From positions 1 to 51,063 of the forward strand of contig JAIRYF010000043.1 of assembly GCA_031267895.1 (NCBI GenBank): DNA of 51,063 bases, written 5' to 3'. Both the position numbers and the translations under genes were made by a program. Below the pieces are notes generated by a model, which was given only the letters and a program-made list of their open reading frames with translations, was not told the origin of the DNA and ran no database searches. Origin of the DNA: Candidatus Methanoplasma glyptotermitis. GTDB taxonomy: Archaea > Thermoplasmatota > Thermoplasmata > Methanomassiliicoccales > Methanomethylophilaceae. Shown here in pieces: positions 33,160-42,530 of the stretch. Within the stretch, counting starts at the first letter, position 1. Every line of letters begins with the position of its first letter.

Positions 33160-34533
33160 ATGAACGCACTGAGACTGAAACTTGCCATTTGTCTTGCGGT
33201 TGCGATGCTGGTCGCAGTCATCACTCCTGCGGCCGGGTTCACCGTAAGCGAAACTGATGAAAGACAGGGCGTGGTTATAGACTTCGGTTACTGGGAAACC
33301 TCCTGGATTCCGCTCTCGTTCTATGAGGGCGAGGATGCAGTATCCGCCCTCGAAGAAGCATGTTCCGTTATGGGGTGGGATGTCATTTTCAACAACGGAG
33401 AAGTCTTTTCGATTGACGGAGAGGTAAGCCTGGTTGGAGTAAAATGGGGATTTTACGTTCTTGACAAAGGATCATGGGCTTATGTCGAAGATCCAGGATC
33501 GCGTGACATATCCGGCGAATCTGCGATCTGCTGGGCCAGGGCATCCGGTGCAGACAGCGTAATTCCCGGTACCGACGCTACCGGTTTCATGTATTACAGT
33601 TACGGCACGGGCGGCAGATCTTTATCATCAGGTGCTGACCTGAGGGTAATATCGCTTGCCCCGTCGGTTACGGAGACAGTAGCATACGTGGGCGGTGCCG
33701 ATCTCATTGTCGGGACGGACATCTACAGCAATTATCCGGAAGAGGTGGCCGCCGGCCGCAGCGAAGGGAAAATATCGGTTGTCGGCGGATATACGGATCC
33801 GAACTACGAGTGGATTGTCCGTCTTGCGCCGGATATTGTTTTCTGCGACGGGGGAACCGGAGAACATGTTACCATCGCAGACCGTCTGAGAAAGTCGGGG
33901 ATAGACTGCGTGGTACTGTACAACGCAACGGATGTCGAATCGCTGTACGACAACATGTGGATAACAGCTGCCGCTCTCGGGCTTTCGGAGAACGCAAACT
34001 CTGTCATAACGGCGGCAAGGAGTACTTTTGATGTTCTCAGGGGAGTGATAGGGCTGCAACCGGTGAAGCGGGTATTCGTTTCGTTATCCGCAGATCCTTC
34101 GCCGTGGACATCCGGTTCGGATACTTTCATGTCAGACATGGTTTCCGGACTTTCTGGATCGAACATATTCGACACGGCATCATCGTGGTTTATGGTTTCC
34201 AAAGAACAAATACACACAAAACAGCCGGAAGTGATTATCATCATCGGCGATTCCAAACCGTACAGCGAAGATTCATACATGAGATTGCTGGACAGCCTGG
34301 ATCCTCTATGGAAGGAGACTCCGGCCTACCGTAACGGAGAAGTTTACGTCTTTTCAGGAAAATCAGCCGATATTCTGTCCCGTCCCGGTCCGAGGCTGGC
34401 TGAGGCCGCAGAGCTTATAGCGAAAATCCTGCACCCCGGCCCGTTCACTGTGAGAGACCCAATGGACGTGGTCCCGAAGTACTTCGGTGACGATTACAGC
34501 TATTATCTTAAGTATCAGAGGGAGAGACTGTGA
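33160..34533 (+). CDS. BtuF-like corrinoid/iron-complex binding protein with N-terminal DUF4430 domain
   Basis: The ORF track begins at 32998, but the ATG at 33160 starts a proper signal peptide (LKLAICLAVAMLVAVITPAAG). Residues ~30-135 resemble DUF4430, the transcobalamin-C-like fold (YEGEDAVSALEEACSVMGW, GVKWGFYVLDKGSWAYVEDP). From ~150 a TroA/BtuF-type binding domain follows (LRVISLAPSVTETVAYVGGADLIVG, VVGGYTDPNYEWIVRLAPDIVF). The fusion suggests a cobamide receptor; iron complexes are the alternative. It overlaps the next gene by four bases (GTGA) in a four-gene operon with permease and ATPase. Confidence 0.88.
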   Translation: MNALRLKLAICLAVAMLVAVITPAAGFTVSETDERQGVVIDFGYWETSWIPLSFYEGEDAVSALEEACSVMGWDVIFNNGEVFSIDGEVSLVGVKWGFYVLDKGSWAYVEDPGSRDISGESAICWARASGADSVIPGTDATGFMYYSYGTGGRSLSSGADLRVISLAPSVTETVAYVGGADLIVGTDIYSNYPEEVAAGRSEGKISVVGGYTDPNYEWIVRLAPDIVFCDGGTGEHVTIADRLRKSGIDCVVLYNATDVESLYDNMWITAAALGLSENANSVITAARSTFDVLRGVIGLQPVKRVFVSLSADPSPWTSGSDTFMSDMVSGLSGSNIFDTASSWFMVSKEQIHTKQPEVIIIIGDSKPYSEDSYMRLLDSLDPLWKETPAYRNGEVYVFSGKSADILSRPGPRLAEAAELIAKILHPGPFTVRDPMDVVPKYFGDDYSYYLKYQRERL

Positions 34534-36365
34534 AACGCATTGTACTGATTTTTGTGATTGCCGTGCTGGTGTTTCCGCCGGTATCCGGTACGTCATCCGC
34601 TGTCGACGGCGGAAAGGTCCTTCTTGATCTCGGTAACGGAAGGACATTCTGGTACCCGGCAGAAGGGAACACATACGGTTCCGCGGCGGAGATGTGCGCC
34701 TTGCAGTACGGGATTGATGCGGATGTGTCCGGTTCTGTTGTTATTGACGGCATCACATCCTCCGCAGCGGGAGCGCATTGGTCGTTCTACATCTGGGACG
34801 GAAAATGGGTGTACCGCCCCGATCTGTCTTCATCGTCGCCGTACTCGGGAGGGACCTTCGCTCTCGCATTCTACCCCGACGGAATCTTCCCGGCAGTCAC
34901 TCCGGACGAACCGTTTGCATGGACGCAGTTCGGAGGTTCGTCATCTGCTATGGGCGAATCGTACTCTGGAGGTCCGGAAGAACCGGCTCTTCCGGTAGAA
35001 TGGTATAAGACATACACCACAGGATACATCGATTCGGGGATAGTCGCCGCAGGAGATCTGTTATACCACACGACCGGAGGGGCCTTCGGAGTAGGCGGTA
35101 TCGATAAGGATCCATGGGTATACTGCATAAACAGATACGACGGATCGGAGGTCTGGAAGTTTCACGGAGTCTACGGAACGGGATACGAAGTCACAACTCC
35201 CCTGATAGTCGACAGCATGCTCATTGTGACATCCACAAGCGGAAACGTTTATCTGTTTGACCGTTTCACAGGGGAAGTCCTCGATACCGTCAGCATTCCG
35301 TTCGAACCGCCGATGGACCCTTCCGGCGATATCCTCTGGGACGGAAGGGTTTTCGTGACAGGCGGAACAACTCCGGTGTATGATTCGGGCGCAGTGTTTT
35401 TCGGCTCTGCTGACGGAAAGGTATATTCATATGCTGTCTCCGAAGAGTCGGGCTTCAGGCAGATCTGGACTTATGATCCTTCTGTCGGAAAAGGCTGTTT
35501 CTATTATCATGCGCCGACCGTCGCCGGCATAGATGGCAAAAGGATTCTGTTCATAGGCAACTATGACGGTTTCGTCCATGCTTTGGATGTATCCACAGGC
35601 AAAGCTGTATGGGTCAGACAGGTCGTGGATCTGAGCGCAGACAATATCCCTCAGCCCGGAACCCCAGGTTCGGCCGCATCGATATCGGTGAGTCCCAAGG
35701 GAGACATCCTGCTGGTCGGGTGTACGGACGGGGGCATGGGATCCATTACGGGATTCCTCCTCGGTTTGGATCCGAAAACAGGAACATCTCTGACAGCGGA
35801 CGGAAAAGAGTGGAGGATCGATGTGCTTGCGACATCCCCTGCCGTGTCCTATGACGGGTTCTATACATACGTTTCGCAGTCGGCCGCAGGAGCATCTTCT
35901 CTTGAAAATGCCGACGGCACCTCGGAAGCAGTGTCAGCAGCAATATACAAGTTCGATTGGAGCGGGAAGGTAATTTGGCACACCCGGACGTACCAGCTTA
36001 TGAAGGCTCCGCTGACACTCGCTTCCGGTGTCATATACAGCATGGACTATTCCGCCGGAGGCTTCTGGCCCACGGGAGGCGGCCTGACAGCTGTAAGTGC
36101 GGATGACGGGCACGAGATATGGAGGGTGCTGCTTGCCCCGTACTCCGCAGATTCATATTGTATGGTGCAGCCGACCGTTATTGACGGCAGAGTATACGTC
36201 GGCAATGATTACGGTGCGATGTACTGTCTCTCCGGCAATGCCGGACCGAGTTCCGAGGGGACGGATATAGTAGCTTTGCAGACCGTCGGTTTTGCGCATT
36301 GGTCGTGGGTGATGATCGCACTCATTTCGGTTATTGCTGCGGCACTGCTGATAAGATACTACTGA
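34530..36365 (+). CDS. Membrane-anchored PQQ-type beta-propeller protein with N-terminal DUF4430 domain
   Basis: The 611-residue product starts with GTG and a signal peptide (RIVLIFVIAVLVFPPVSG). Residues ~28-135 repeat the DUF4430-like pattern of the preceding protein (AAEMCALQYGIDADV, AGAHWSFYIWDGKWVYRPD). Residues ~160-570 are PQQ/WD-like beta-propeller blades (WVYCINRYDGSEVWKF, VHALDVSTGKAVWVRQ, TAVSADDGHEIWRVLL). A C-terminal membrane helix (VMIALISVIAAALLIRYY) anchors it outside the cell. It lies between the binding protein and the permease and overlaps the former, so it should be part of the importer. A propeller of this kind is not a known subunit of BtuFCD-type systems. Confidence 0.85.
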   Translation: MKRIVLIFVIAVLVFPPVSGTSSAVDGGKVLLDLGNGRTFWYPAEGNTYGSAAEMCALQYGIDADVSGSVVIDGITSSAAGAHWSFYIWDGKWVYRPDLSSSSPYSGGTFALAFYPDGIFPAVTPDEPFAWTQFGGSSSAMGESYSGGPEEPALPVEWYKTYTTGYIDSGIVAAGDLLYHTTGGAFGVGGIDKDPWVYCINRYDGSEVWKFHGVYGTGYEVTTPLIVDSMLIVTSTSGNVYLFDRFTGEVLDTVSIPFEPPMDPSGDILWDGRVFVTGGTTPVYDSGAVFFGSADGKVYSYAVSEESGFRQIWTYDPSVGKGCFYYHAPTVAGIDGKRILFIGNYDGFVHALDVSTGKAVWVRQVVDLSADNIPQPGTPGSAASISVSPKGDILLVGCTDGGMGSITGFLLGLDPKTGTSLTADGKEWRIDVLATSPAVSYDGFYTYVSQSAAGASSLENADGTSEAVSAAIYKFDWSGKVIWHTRTYQLMKAPLTLASGVIYSMDYSAGGFWPTGGGLTAVSADDGHEIWRVLLAPYSADSYCMVQPTVIDGRVYVGNDYGAMYCLSGNAGPSSEGTDIVALQTVGFAHWSWVMIALISVIAAALLIRYY

Positions 36366-36374
36366 GGTTTTTGC

Positions 36375-37517
36375 ATGGAAAATGAGGAAGAAACAAGAAT
36401 GAAACGTCTGATGAGTAAGGCCAAAAAGGGATTGGACGGCCTGAAAAAGGACATGGAAGATGCAGATGAAAGTGAAATCTCCCGTAAGAAGAGACGTTTC
36501 GCAGTGATCTGTGTTTTCGGGATTATCATGTCGGTCATCGCGTTTCTGATATCAATTTCGATATCGTCGGGAGGAGTCATACCCGTAAGCGAAGCACTTT
36601 CCGCAATGTTCTCGGCGATCGGCAAAGGCGGGGAGAATCTGGACGTGGTGGAACTTTACATCTACCAGGCAAGGCTGCCCAGGGCAATGGCCGCCATAGG
36701 CGTGGGGGCCGGACTGTCGGTGGCAGGATGCATGTATCAGGCGATAATCAGAAATCCGCTGGTGGATCCGTATATCACGGGAGTGTCGTCGGGCGCGGGG
36801 TGCTTTGCCGTATCGATCGTTGCGGTCGGTCTGTCGTTTCCGTTCATAGGATCAGGTTCCCTGTATCTTATCCCGGCCGCCGCCGTGATCGGAGGGCTTA
36901 TAGCTTTCGGAGCCACGATGACCGTTGCGGAAGGTGCCGGAGGTTCCGCCACCAATTACATACTGTCCGGAGTAATTGTGGGATTTGCTTTTGCCTCAGT
37001 GCAGACGATCTTCCTGTCTCTCGCCAAAGATAATCTCACCAACATTATGTGGTGGCTGTACGGTTCTTTTGCCAATATCACATGGGAGAACGCATGGATC
37101 GTATTCGTACCGTCTTTGGGAATATCCGTGGCAGCCATGGTCTGGGCGAGAGAGTTCAACCTGTTCATGATGGGAGAAGAACAGGCAAAACAGTTGGGAA
37201 TGAATGTGAAACTGTTCAAAAGGACGATGATGATAGTCGCATCCGTTCTCACTGCCGTATGTGTGGCGTTCGTAGGAATAATCGGATTTGTGGGTTTGGT
37301 TGTGCCTCACGCATGCAGAATGGCCCTCGGAGGAGACCACAGACTTGTTATGCCTGCCAGCATAGTGATCGGTGCGATGCTGATGCTCTTTGCAGATCTA
37401 GTTGCGAGAACTGCTATGATACCCTACGAGCTGCCCGTCGGGGCGATCACCGCGATGGTCGGTACTCCGGTGTTCGCATGGATGCTCATAAAGAAGGGGA
37501 GGGAGTATGATGGGTAA
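36375..37517 (+). CDS. FecCD/BtuC-family ABC importer permease
   Basis: The 380-residue permease has family motifs ARLPRAMAAIGVGAGLSVAGCMYQ, NPLVDPYITGVSSGAG, WWLYGSFANITW, QLGMNVKLFKR and VGIIGFVGLVVPHACRM. A charged ~45-residue cytoplasmic N-terminal extension (MENEEETRMKRLMSKAKKG) precedes the first helix and is unusual for the family. It overlaps the ATPase gene by 11 bp. It forms the translocation channel of the importer that includes the two DUF4430 proteins upstream. Confidence 0.93.
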   Translation: MENEEETRMKRLMSKAKKGLDGLKKDMEDADESEISRKKRRFAVICVFGIIMSVIAFLISISISSGGVIPVSEALSAMFSAIGKGGENLDVVELYIYQARLPRAMAAIGVGAGLSVAGCMYQAIIRNPLVDPYITGVSSGAGCFAVSIVAVGLSFPFIGSGSLYLIPAAAVIGGLIAFGATMTVAEGAGGSATNYILSGVIVGFAFASVQTIFLSLAKDNLTNIMWWLYGSFANITWENAWIVFVPSLGISVAAMVWAREFNLFMMGEEQAKQLGMNVKLFKRTMMIVASVLTAVCVAFVGIIGFVGLVVPHACRMALGGDHRLVMPASIVIGAMLMLFADLVARTAMIPYELPVGAITAMVGTPVFAWMLIKKGREYDG

Positions 37518-38298
37518 TCTGCTGGAAATCAGGGGATTAAACAAAACATTCGGAGACTTTGATGCTCTCAGCGACATAGAATTTGCTGTCGGCAGAGGGA
37601 AGATGATCGGACTCATAGGCCCCAACGGATGCGGAAAATCCACGATGATGAAATGTATATGCAAAGTCCACGAACCATCCTCGGGGACGATAACCATCGA
37701 CGGGAACGACGTAGGCACAATGAGGCCTTCGGAGGTTGCCAGGCTCGTAGCCAGCGTCCCTGCGGAGGCAGGACCGACATTCGGGATGTCCGTGATGGAT
37801 ATGGTGATGCTCGGAAGGTATCCGTACATCAACAAGATATGGTGGGAAGATCCGGAGGATGAGAGGATCGCCGCCGAGGCACTCAGAACCTTCGGCATAT
37901 ACGATCTGAGGAGAAAGCAGGTATCTCTGCTTTCGTCGGGGGAGAGGTCCCGGGCACTGATAGCCAAGGCGTATGTTCAGGAGCCCAAGCTTATGCTGGT
38001 GGACGAACCGACCGCACATCTCGATATGAAATACAAACTGCAGGTCATGGAATACCTGAGATCTATGTCCAAAACGGACATGACCGTCATGGTGGCAGAG
38101 CACGACATTTCCCTGATGGCAAGGTACTGCGATCTGTGCGTTATTATGAGAAAGGGGCGTATCGTCACGGTCGGCGATCCGAAGAAGGTTATCGATGCCG
38201 ATCTCATAAAAAATGTTTATGAGGTGGATTCCCGCGTAGGCCTCGATGAGGATGGCGAAATATACGTTCTGCCGAAAAGGTACGTCAGCGGAACATGA
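37507..38298 (+). CDS. BtuD/FepC-type ABC importer ATPase
   Basis: The 263-residue ATPase has Walker A GLIGPNGCGKSTMM, signature LSSGERSRA (with a second Ser instead of the first Gly), Walker B LMLVDEPTAHLD and H-loop VAEHDI. A start at ATG 37510 is equally possible. It is the last gene of the operon. Confidence 0.94.
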   Translation: MMGNLLEIRGLNKTFGDFDALSDIEFAVGRGKMIGLIGPNGCGKSTMMKCICKVHEPSSGTITIDGNDVGTMRPSEVARLVASVPAEAGPTFGMSVMDMVMLGRYPYINKIWWEDPEDERIAAEALRTFGIYDLRRKQVSLLSSGERSRALIAKAYVQEPKLMLVDEPTAHLDMKYKLQVMEYLRSMSKTDMTVMVAEHDISLMARYCDLCVIMRKGRIVTVGDPKKVIDADLIKNVYEVDSRVGLDEDGEIYVLPKRYVSGT

Positions 38299-38461
38299 TC
38301 CCCTAACATCAGATCACGCCGGAGACAGTAGAGAGAAAAGACAGCTTACTGAAACGGTTTCTGACAGATGGTACGAGCCGCAACCGCATCTTTGGCCAAA
38401 CGCAGACAGCAATGAGATTGTACGGGACGGCCAGTACCTCCCTTATCCTTTTGATTCTGAG

Positions 38462-38767
38462 TCACACGAGTACCAGCAATCTGCTGAATCTGTAGTGCGT
38501 CCTCATTCGCACGATGTTTACTATGCCGGCGTATTCTCTGTCCGGTGATTCTCTCACTTCGTATACCAGACGGTTTTTGGAATTCAGACGTCTCGAATAC
38601 ATGTTTGAGGCCTGTCCGTGAAGCTTTTTGAACGGAGAAGGTGTCCGGAATGGGTTATTCTCCAGTATCTTGATTAATTCCCGGGCCTTCCTGTTTAGAT
38701 TGTCATCTTTAAGCATCATGAGGTCCCGCTCGGCCGCTTTGGTGACAGTCACAAGATATTTTTCCAA
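38462..38767 (-). CDS. YoeB/RelE-family toxin
   Basis: The 101-residue product has the Txe/YoeB arrangement: KAAERDLMML at the N-terminus, the central NPFRTPSPFKKLHGQASNMYSRRLNSKNRLVYEV and a terminal RMRTHYRF carrying the catalytic His. These toxins cleave mRNA at the ribosome. It overlaps the antitoxin gene by 19 bp and is translated second, as usual. Confidence 0.9.
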   Translation of the reverse strand: MEKYLVTVTKAAERDLMMLKDDNLNRKARELIKILENNPFRTPSPFKKLHGQASNMYSRRLNSKNRLVYEVRESPDREYAGIVNIVRMRTHYRFSRLLVLV

Positions 38768-38997
38768 TCGAACACCTTCAGTTCGGATGTAGGGGTTTCT
38801 CTTGCTTCCTTGATTGCATCCAGCATGTCCGGGTCAGACAGGATGTATAATGTTTCTGTGATCTCATCCCAGTATTCTTCGCTTATCAGGACCATGTTTC
38901 CCTTTTTGGAAGTGACGACTACTCGTTCATTCTCCAAAACAGAATCCATAACGCTGAACAGCTCGTTGCGAGCCTGTGTCACATTCATGGTGGGCAT
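38749..38997 (-). CDS. YefM/Phd-family antitoxin
   Basis: From ATG 38997 the 82-residue product reads MPTMNVTQARNELFSVMDSV, the Phd/YefM DNA-binding start. NERVVVTSKKGNMVLISEEYWDEI and a C-terminal toxin-binding segment (ELKVFDWKNIL) follow. The ORF track adds 48 residues upstream, which a TATA box at 39021-39028 excludes. YefM neutralises the toxin and represses the shared promoter. Confidence 0.9.
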   Translation of the reverse strand: MPTMNVTQARNELFSVMDSVLENERVVVTSKKGNMVLISEEYWDEITETLYILSDPDMLDAIKEARETPTSELKVFDWKNIL

Positions 38998-39020
38998 GCT
39001 TCGGTATTTACAGAACGACA

Positions 39021-39028
39021 TATAAATG
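39021..39028 (-). promoter_or_regulatory. TATA box of the toxin-antitoxin operon
   Basis: CATTTATA on the minus strand is centred 27 nt from the antitoxin ATG at 38997, predicting a leaderless transcript that begins at the A of the start codon. The remainder of 38998-39419 holds no gene I can support. Confidence 0.65.
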
Positions 39029-39419
39029 TACGCTTTTACGGCATAAACGGTTTGTCTAGATTCCGATAACAATTCATGACAGCATCCGATTGCACCTTCC
39101 TCCTTTCCGTCTGGTACGAACCGACTGCGGCTTTGTTTCACCTATGCCTCCGATAATCATGATGCCGTATACGGGACCGTCTCCTTTGCCGAATCAGAGA
39201 AATACAATGTACCGCGGCTCGCGCATGCGTTATTCCTGGACAGTCTTGTGCCGCCGGAATAGGAGCAGAATTGTCCGTTCCCAGCGGTATGCATATGCGG
39301 AATGAGGCAAAATACCGAGTAACGTACGCATGAAACTTCTTTAACAGGAAACCGTTACTCCCTGTGTTCCGATAAAGCAGAGAAACGGCGGCTGCAAACA
39401 TGGTATCGGGTGTGTCTAA

Positions 39420-40286
39420 ATGGGTACGATTATAAAGGCGGAGGGTCTGAAGAAATCCTTCGATGGATTCGAAGCGGTCAAAGGTATCGACATGGAAGTC
39501 GAGGCGGGAGAAATCTTCGGATTCCTGGGGCCAAACGGTGCGGGTAAGACCACAAGCATAAGAATGCTTACGACCATGGTGAGGCCCACATCGGGAAAGA
39601 TTATCATCAACGGATTCAGTTTAGACAAAGACCTCACAGAAGCCAAAGCCTCCATAGGCGTGTGTCAGCAGCACATAAGTCTGGATAAAGACATAACGGT
39701 AAGACAGAACATCAAACATCATGCGATTTTACACAAGATGCCCGCAAAAGAGATCGGACCCCGGATGGGCGAGCTATCGGAACTCATGGGTCTCGGTCCT
39801 CATATGGATAAAAAGGTCACGGAACTTTCCGGAGGATGGAAAAGGAAGACGTCGATTGTATGTTCAATCATGCACAGACCGAAAATACTCTTTCTGGACG
39901 AACCCACGGCCGGACTGGACACAAAATCAAGGCACATGCTGTGGGACATGATAAGGGAACTGAACCGCTCGGGCACCACGATATTCCTGACTACCCACTA
40001 CATTGAAGAAGCAGAGGATCTGTGCGGCAGAGTTGCCATTCTGAACCAGGGCACGATCGTAGCTCTCGGTTCGCCGAAAGAACTGTGCGATTCGATAGGT
40101 TACATAACCGTGGAATACTCCGGCGATGACGGGAAGAAATCGATGAGGCAATTCCCTGACAGACAGTCAGGAAAAGAGTTCATGGCGAAATTGAAGGAAG
40201 ATACTGCGATGTCTCTGAGAAAGACTACGCTGGAAGATGTGTTCCTGATCGCAACAGGCGAGGAGTACTCAGAAGGGGGAGTCTGA
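39420..40286 (+). CDS. ABC-2 type exporter ATPase (DrrA/NodI-like)
   Basis: The 288-residue ATPase has Walker A GFLGPNGAGKTTSIRML, Q-loop VCQQHISLD, signature LSGGWKRKTS, Walker B ILFLDEPTAGLD and the H-loop TTHYIEEAE. The C-terminal extension is typical of the daunorubicin-resistance class (LEDVFLIATGEEY). It pairs with the permease seven bases downstream to export an unknown lipid, drug or polymer. Confidence 0.93.
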   Translation: MGTIIKAEGLKKSFDGFEAVKGIDMEVEAGEIFGFLGPNGAGKTTSIRMLTTMVRPTSGKIIINGFSLDKDLTEAKASIGVCQQHISLDKDITVRQNIKHHAILHKMPAKEIGPRMGELSELMGLGPHMDKKVTELSGGWKRKTSIVCSIMHRPKILFLDEPTAGLDTKSRHMLWDMIRELNRSGTTIFLTTHYIEEAEDLCGRVAILNQGTIVALGSPKELCDSIGYITVEYSGDDGKKSMRQFPDRQSGKEFMAKLKEDTAMSLRKTTLEDVFLIATGEEYSEGGV

Positions 40287-40293
40287 CATAAGG

Positions 40294-41043
40294 TTGCCGA
40301 GAATACTTGACGAATCATACAGAGTAGCGTGGGGCGATCTCTGTTACTTCAAAGAGAATGCGCCTACGATACTGATATCGTGTCTGATCGGCCCTCTGCT
40401 CTATCTCGTTGCGTTCGGATACGGAATAGGAAGCGGCATGGAGAGCGGTATCGACGGTTACATTCGATTCATTATTCCCGGCGTGATTTCTATGGCAACT
40501 CTTTCGGCGACATTCAGTTTCATATCGTCCAAGATATTGATACAGAAACTGTTCTATGCAAGCTTCGACGAGTTGATGCTGTGTCCGATAAGACCGTCGT
40601 CGGTTGTGTTAGGCAAGACTTTGGTTGGGATTCTGAGAGGAATATGCAGCTGTGCGATAATTCTTGCAATAGGGGTTCTGATATCTCCTGGAATAAAAGT
40701 AACGGCTTTTCTTTTCCTGCTGGTATTCATATCGTCGCTGACATTCTCGCTGCTGGGGATACTCGCAGGTCTTCTTGCGAAGAAACACAACTCTCTGACG
40801 GTCTTTTCCAGTCTTGTGATAGTCCCGATGACTTTTTTCTGCGGAACCATATTTGATGTATCTAATGTGCCGGCGATCCTTGGGTACGCGATATACGCAC
40901 TGCCACTGACTCATCCGACGGAGGCAATAAGGGCAGTGATGCTGGATCTTCCGATACCGTGGCTGTCGGTCGCTGCAATCTGTGTCTATTGCATTCTGTT
41001 CTTTGTTTTGGACTATTGTATAATAAAGCGCAGGAGTTTCTGA
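40294..41043 (+). CDS. ABC-2 type exporter permease (DrrB/NodJ-like)
   Basis: The 249-residue protein has six membrane segments of the ABC-2 family, with GPLLYLVAFGYGIG, ATFSFISSKILIQKLFYASFDELMLCPIRPSSVVLGKTLVG and MTFFCGTIFDVSNVP. It starts with TTG just after the ATPase stop; no strong ribosome-binding site is visible, so translation is probably coupled. Confidence 0.92.
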   Translation: MPRILDESYRVAWGDLCYFKENAPTILISCLIGPLLYLVAFGYGIGSGMESGIDGYIRFIIPGVISMATLSATFSFISSKILIQKLFYASFDELMLCPIRPSSVVLGKTLVGILRGICSCAIILAIGVLISPGIKVTAFLFLLVFISSLTFSLLGILAGLLAKKHNSLTVFSSLVIVPMTFFCGTIFDVSNVPAILGYAIYALPLTHPTEAIRAVMLDLPIPWLSVAAICVYCILFFVLDYCIIKRRSF

Positions 41044-41160
41044 CTCATCAGCCGGTCATCGTTTCCTTTCTCTCTTCGGCACAGGTGTCTCCGGATCGCC
41101 GCATGCCGTCACAAAATTGAACTTGGGTTCGGATTGATCGTGTTTATCTGCCTCTGGTAT

Positions 41161-41784
41161 TTACTCTTTGTAATATATCATCGCATTGCAGATGGCGGCG
41201 GCTATGCCGCTGCCGCCTTTCCTCCCCGCGGCGACTATGTACGGGACATTGGATTTCATAATCATTTCCTTAGATTCCGTCACGTTGACGAACCCTACCG
41301 GCACGCCGATCACCAGGCCCGGATTGATTTTGCCTTCTTCGATCATGCCGTGCAGGGTTATCAGTGCCGTAGGAGCGTTCCCCACGGCTATGATCAGAGG
41401 CCCTTTTATGCCAGCCGCCTGTTCCATGGAAACGGCGGCTCTTGTGCAGTTCCTGGATTTCGCCTCGGCGATGACATCATCATCGCTTATGAAGCACTTG
41501 ACATTTCCTCCGTAACTTCCCAATCTTTTCTTGTTTATGCCTGATGCGGCCATCTTTGTGTCCGTTACGACAGTGGCACCCTTTCTGATCAGATCCACCC
41601 CGATATTCTCGGCGTTATTCGAAAATACAAGGCTGTCCGCATAATCAAAGTCGGCGGATGTGTGTATACATCTCTTAACAATCGAAAACTTGGGTTCCGG
41701 CCAAGTTCTTCCGTTCAGTTCGGATGTTATTATCTCCATGCTTTTTTTCTCTATGTCTTCGGGTTTCAATATTTCGCAAACCAT
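41161..41784 (-). CDS. cbiC: Cobalt-precorrin-8 methylmutase
   Basis: The 207-residue CbiC moves the C-11 methyl to C-12, giving cobyrinate. Family motifs are VKRCIHTSADFDYADSLVFS (with the catalytic His), VVTDTKMAASGINKKRL, AVGNAPTAL and GVPVGFVNVTESKE. It is last in the minus-strand cbiL-cbiF-cbiH-cbiC operon, two bases after cbiH. Confidence 0.96.
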   Translation of the reverse strand: MVCEILKPEDIEKKSMEIITSELNGRTWPEPKFSIVKRCIHTSADFDYADSLVFSNNAENIGVDLIRKGATVVTDTKMAASGINKKRLGSYGGNVKCFISDDDVIAEAKSRNCTRAAVSMEQAAGIKGPLIIAVGNAPTALITLHGMIEEGKINPGLVIGVPVGFVNVTESKEMIMKSNVPYIVAAGRKGGSGIAAAICNAMIYYKE

Positions 41785-41786
41785 CT

Positions 41787-42530
41787 TTACGGTCCCCCTA
41801 TATCATATCCTCTGGGGGTGATCATCCTGCCGCCGGATACATAGGTCTGGCTGTTGCCCACTATTACTGTGCAGAACATGTCCACCGTATCCGGGTTTAT
41901 GCGGCCCAAGGCCGTGACCGTTACTTCTTGGTCCTTTCTGCCTATATTTCTTGCAATACCGACGGGCGTGTCCGGGGATCGGTATTTTAGAAGGATCAGG
42001 ACTGCCTGTTCCAGATGCTCTGTTCTTTTCTTGCTTTTAGGATTATACAGTACTGTGACCATATCTCCCGCACCGGCACAGTCCACTCTTTTCATTATCA
42101 GATCTATCGGTGTCAGAAGGTCCGACAGACTTATAAGTGCGGCATCATGCATAAGCGGGGCACCGAGCAGCGAAGCGGCGGCGGATGCTGCAGTTATTCC
42201 CGGAACGATCTCTATGTCTATTTCGGCCTTCATTTCGTCTGCTGTCTGATAGATAATGCCGGCCATCCCGTATATCCCGGAATCGCCGCTGCTGACCATG
42301 GCAACGGTTTTTCCGGACATGGCATCCTCCACAGCCATCCTGCATCTGTCGATTTCTTTCATCATGCCCGTGCTTTTGTATGTTTTACCGGGAAAGAATT
42401 CCTTTAAAATGTCCGTGTAGACGGTGTAGCCAGTGATGATATCCGCGCCTTCTATTGCATCGGCGGCTCTGATGGTCATATCTTCTTTGCTTCCGGGACC
42501 GAACCCGACAACCGAAAGTTTACCTCTCAT
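41787..42530 (-). CDS. cbiH: Cobalt-precorrin-3 C17-methyltransferase
   Basis: The 247-residue SAM enzyme methylates C-17 and contracts the ring. The tetrapyrrole-methylase fold is shown by KLSVVGFGPGSKEDMTIRAADAIEGADII, GDSGIYGM, EIVPGITAASAAASLLGAPLMHD and VLYNPKSKKR. It overlaps cbiF by four bases and is translationally coupled to it. Confidence 0.95.
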   Translation of the reverse strand: MRGKLSVVGFGPGSKEDMTIRAADAIEGADIITGYTVYTDILKEFFPGKTYKSTGMMKEIDRCRMAVEDAMSGKTVAMVSSGDSGIYGMAGIIYQTADEMKAEIDIEIVPGITAASAAASLLGAPLMHDAALISLSDLLTPIDLIMKRVDCAGAGDMVTVLYNPKSKKRTEHLEQAVLILLKYRSPDTPVGIARNIGRKDQEVTVTALGRINPDTVDMFCTVIVGNSQTYVSGGRMITPRGYDIGGP

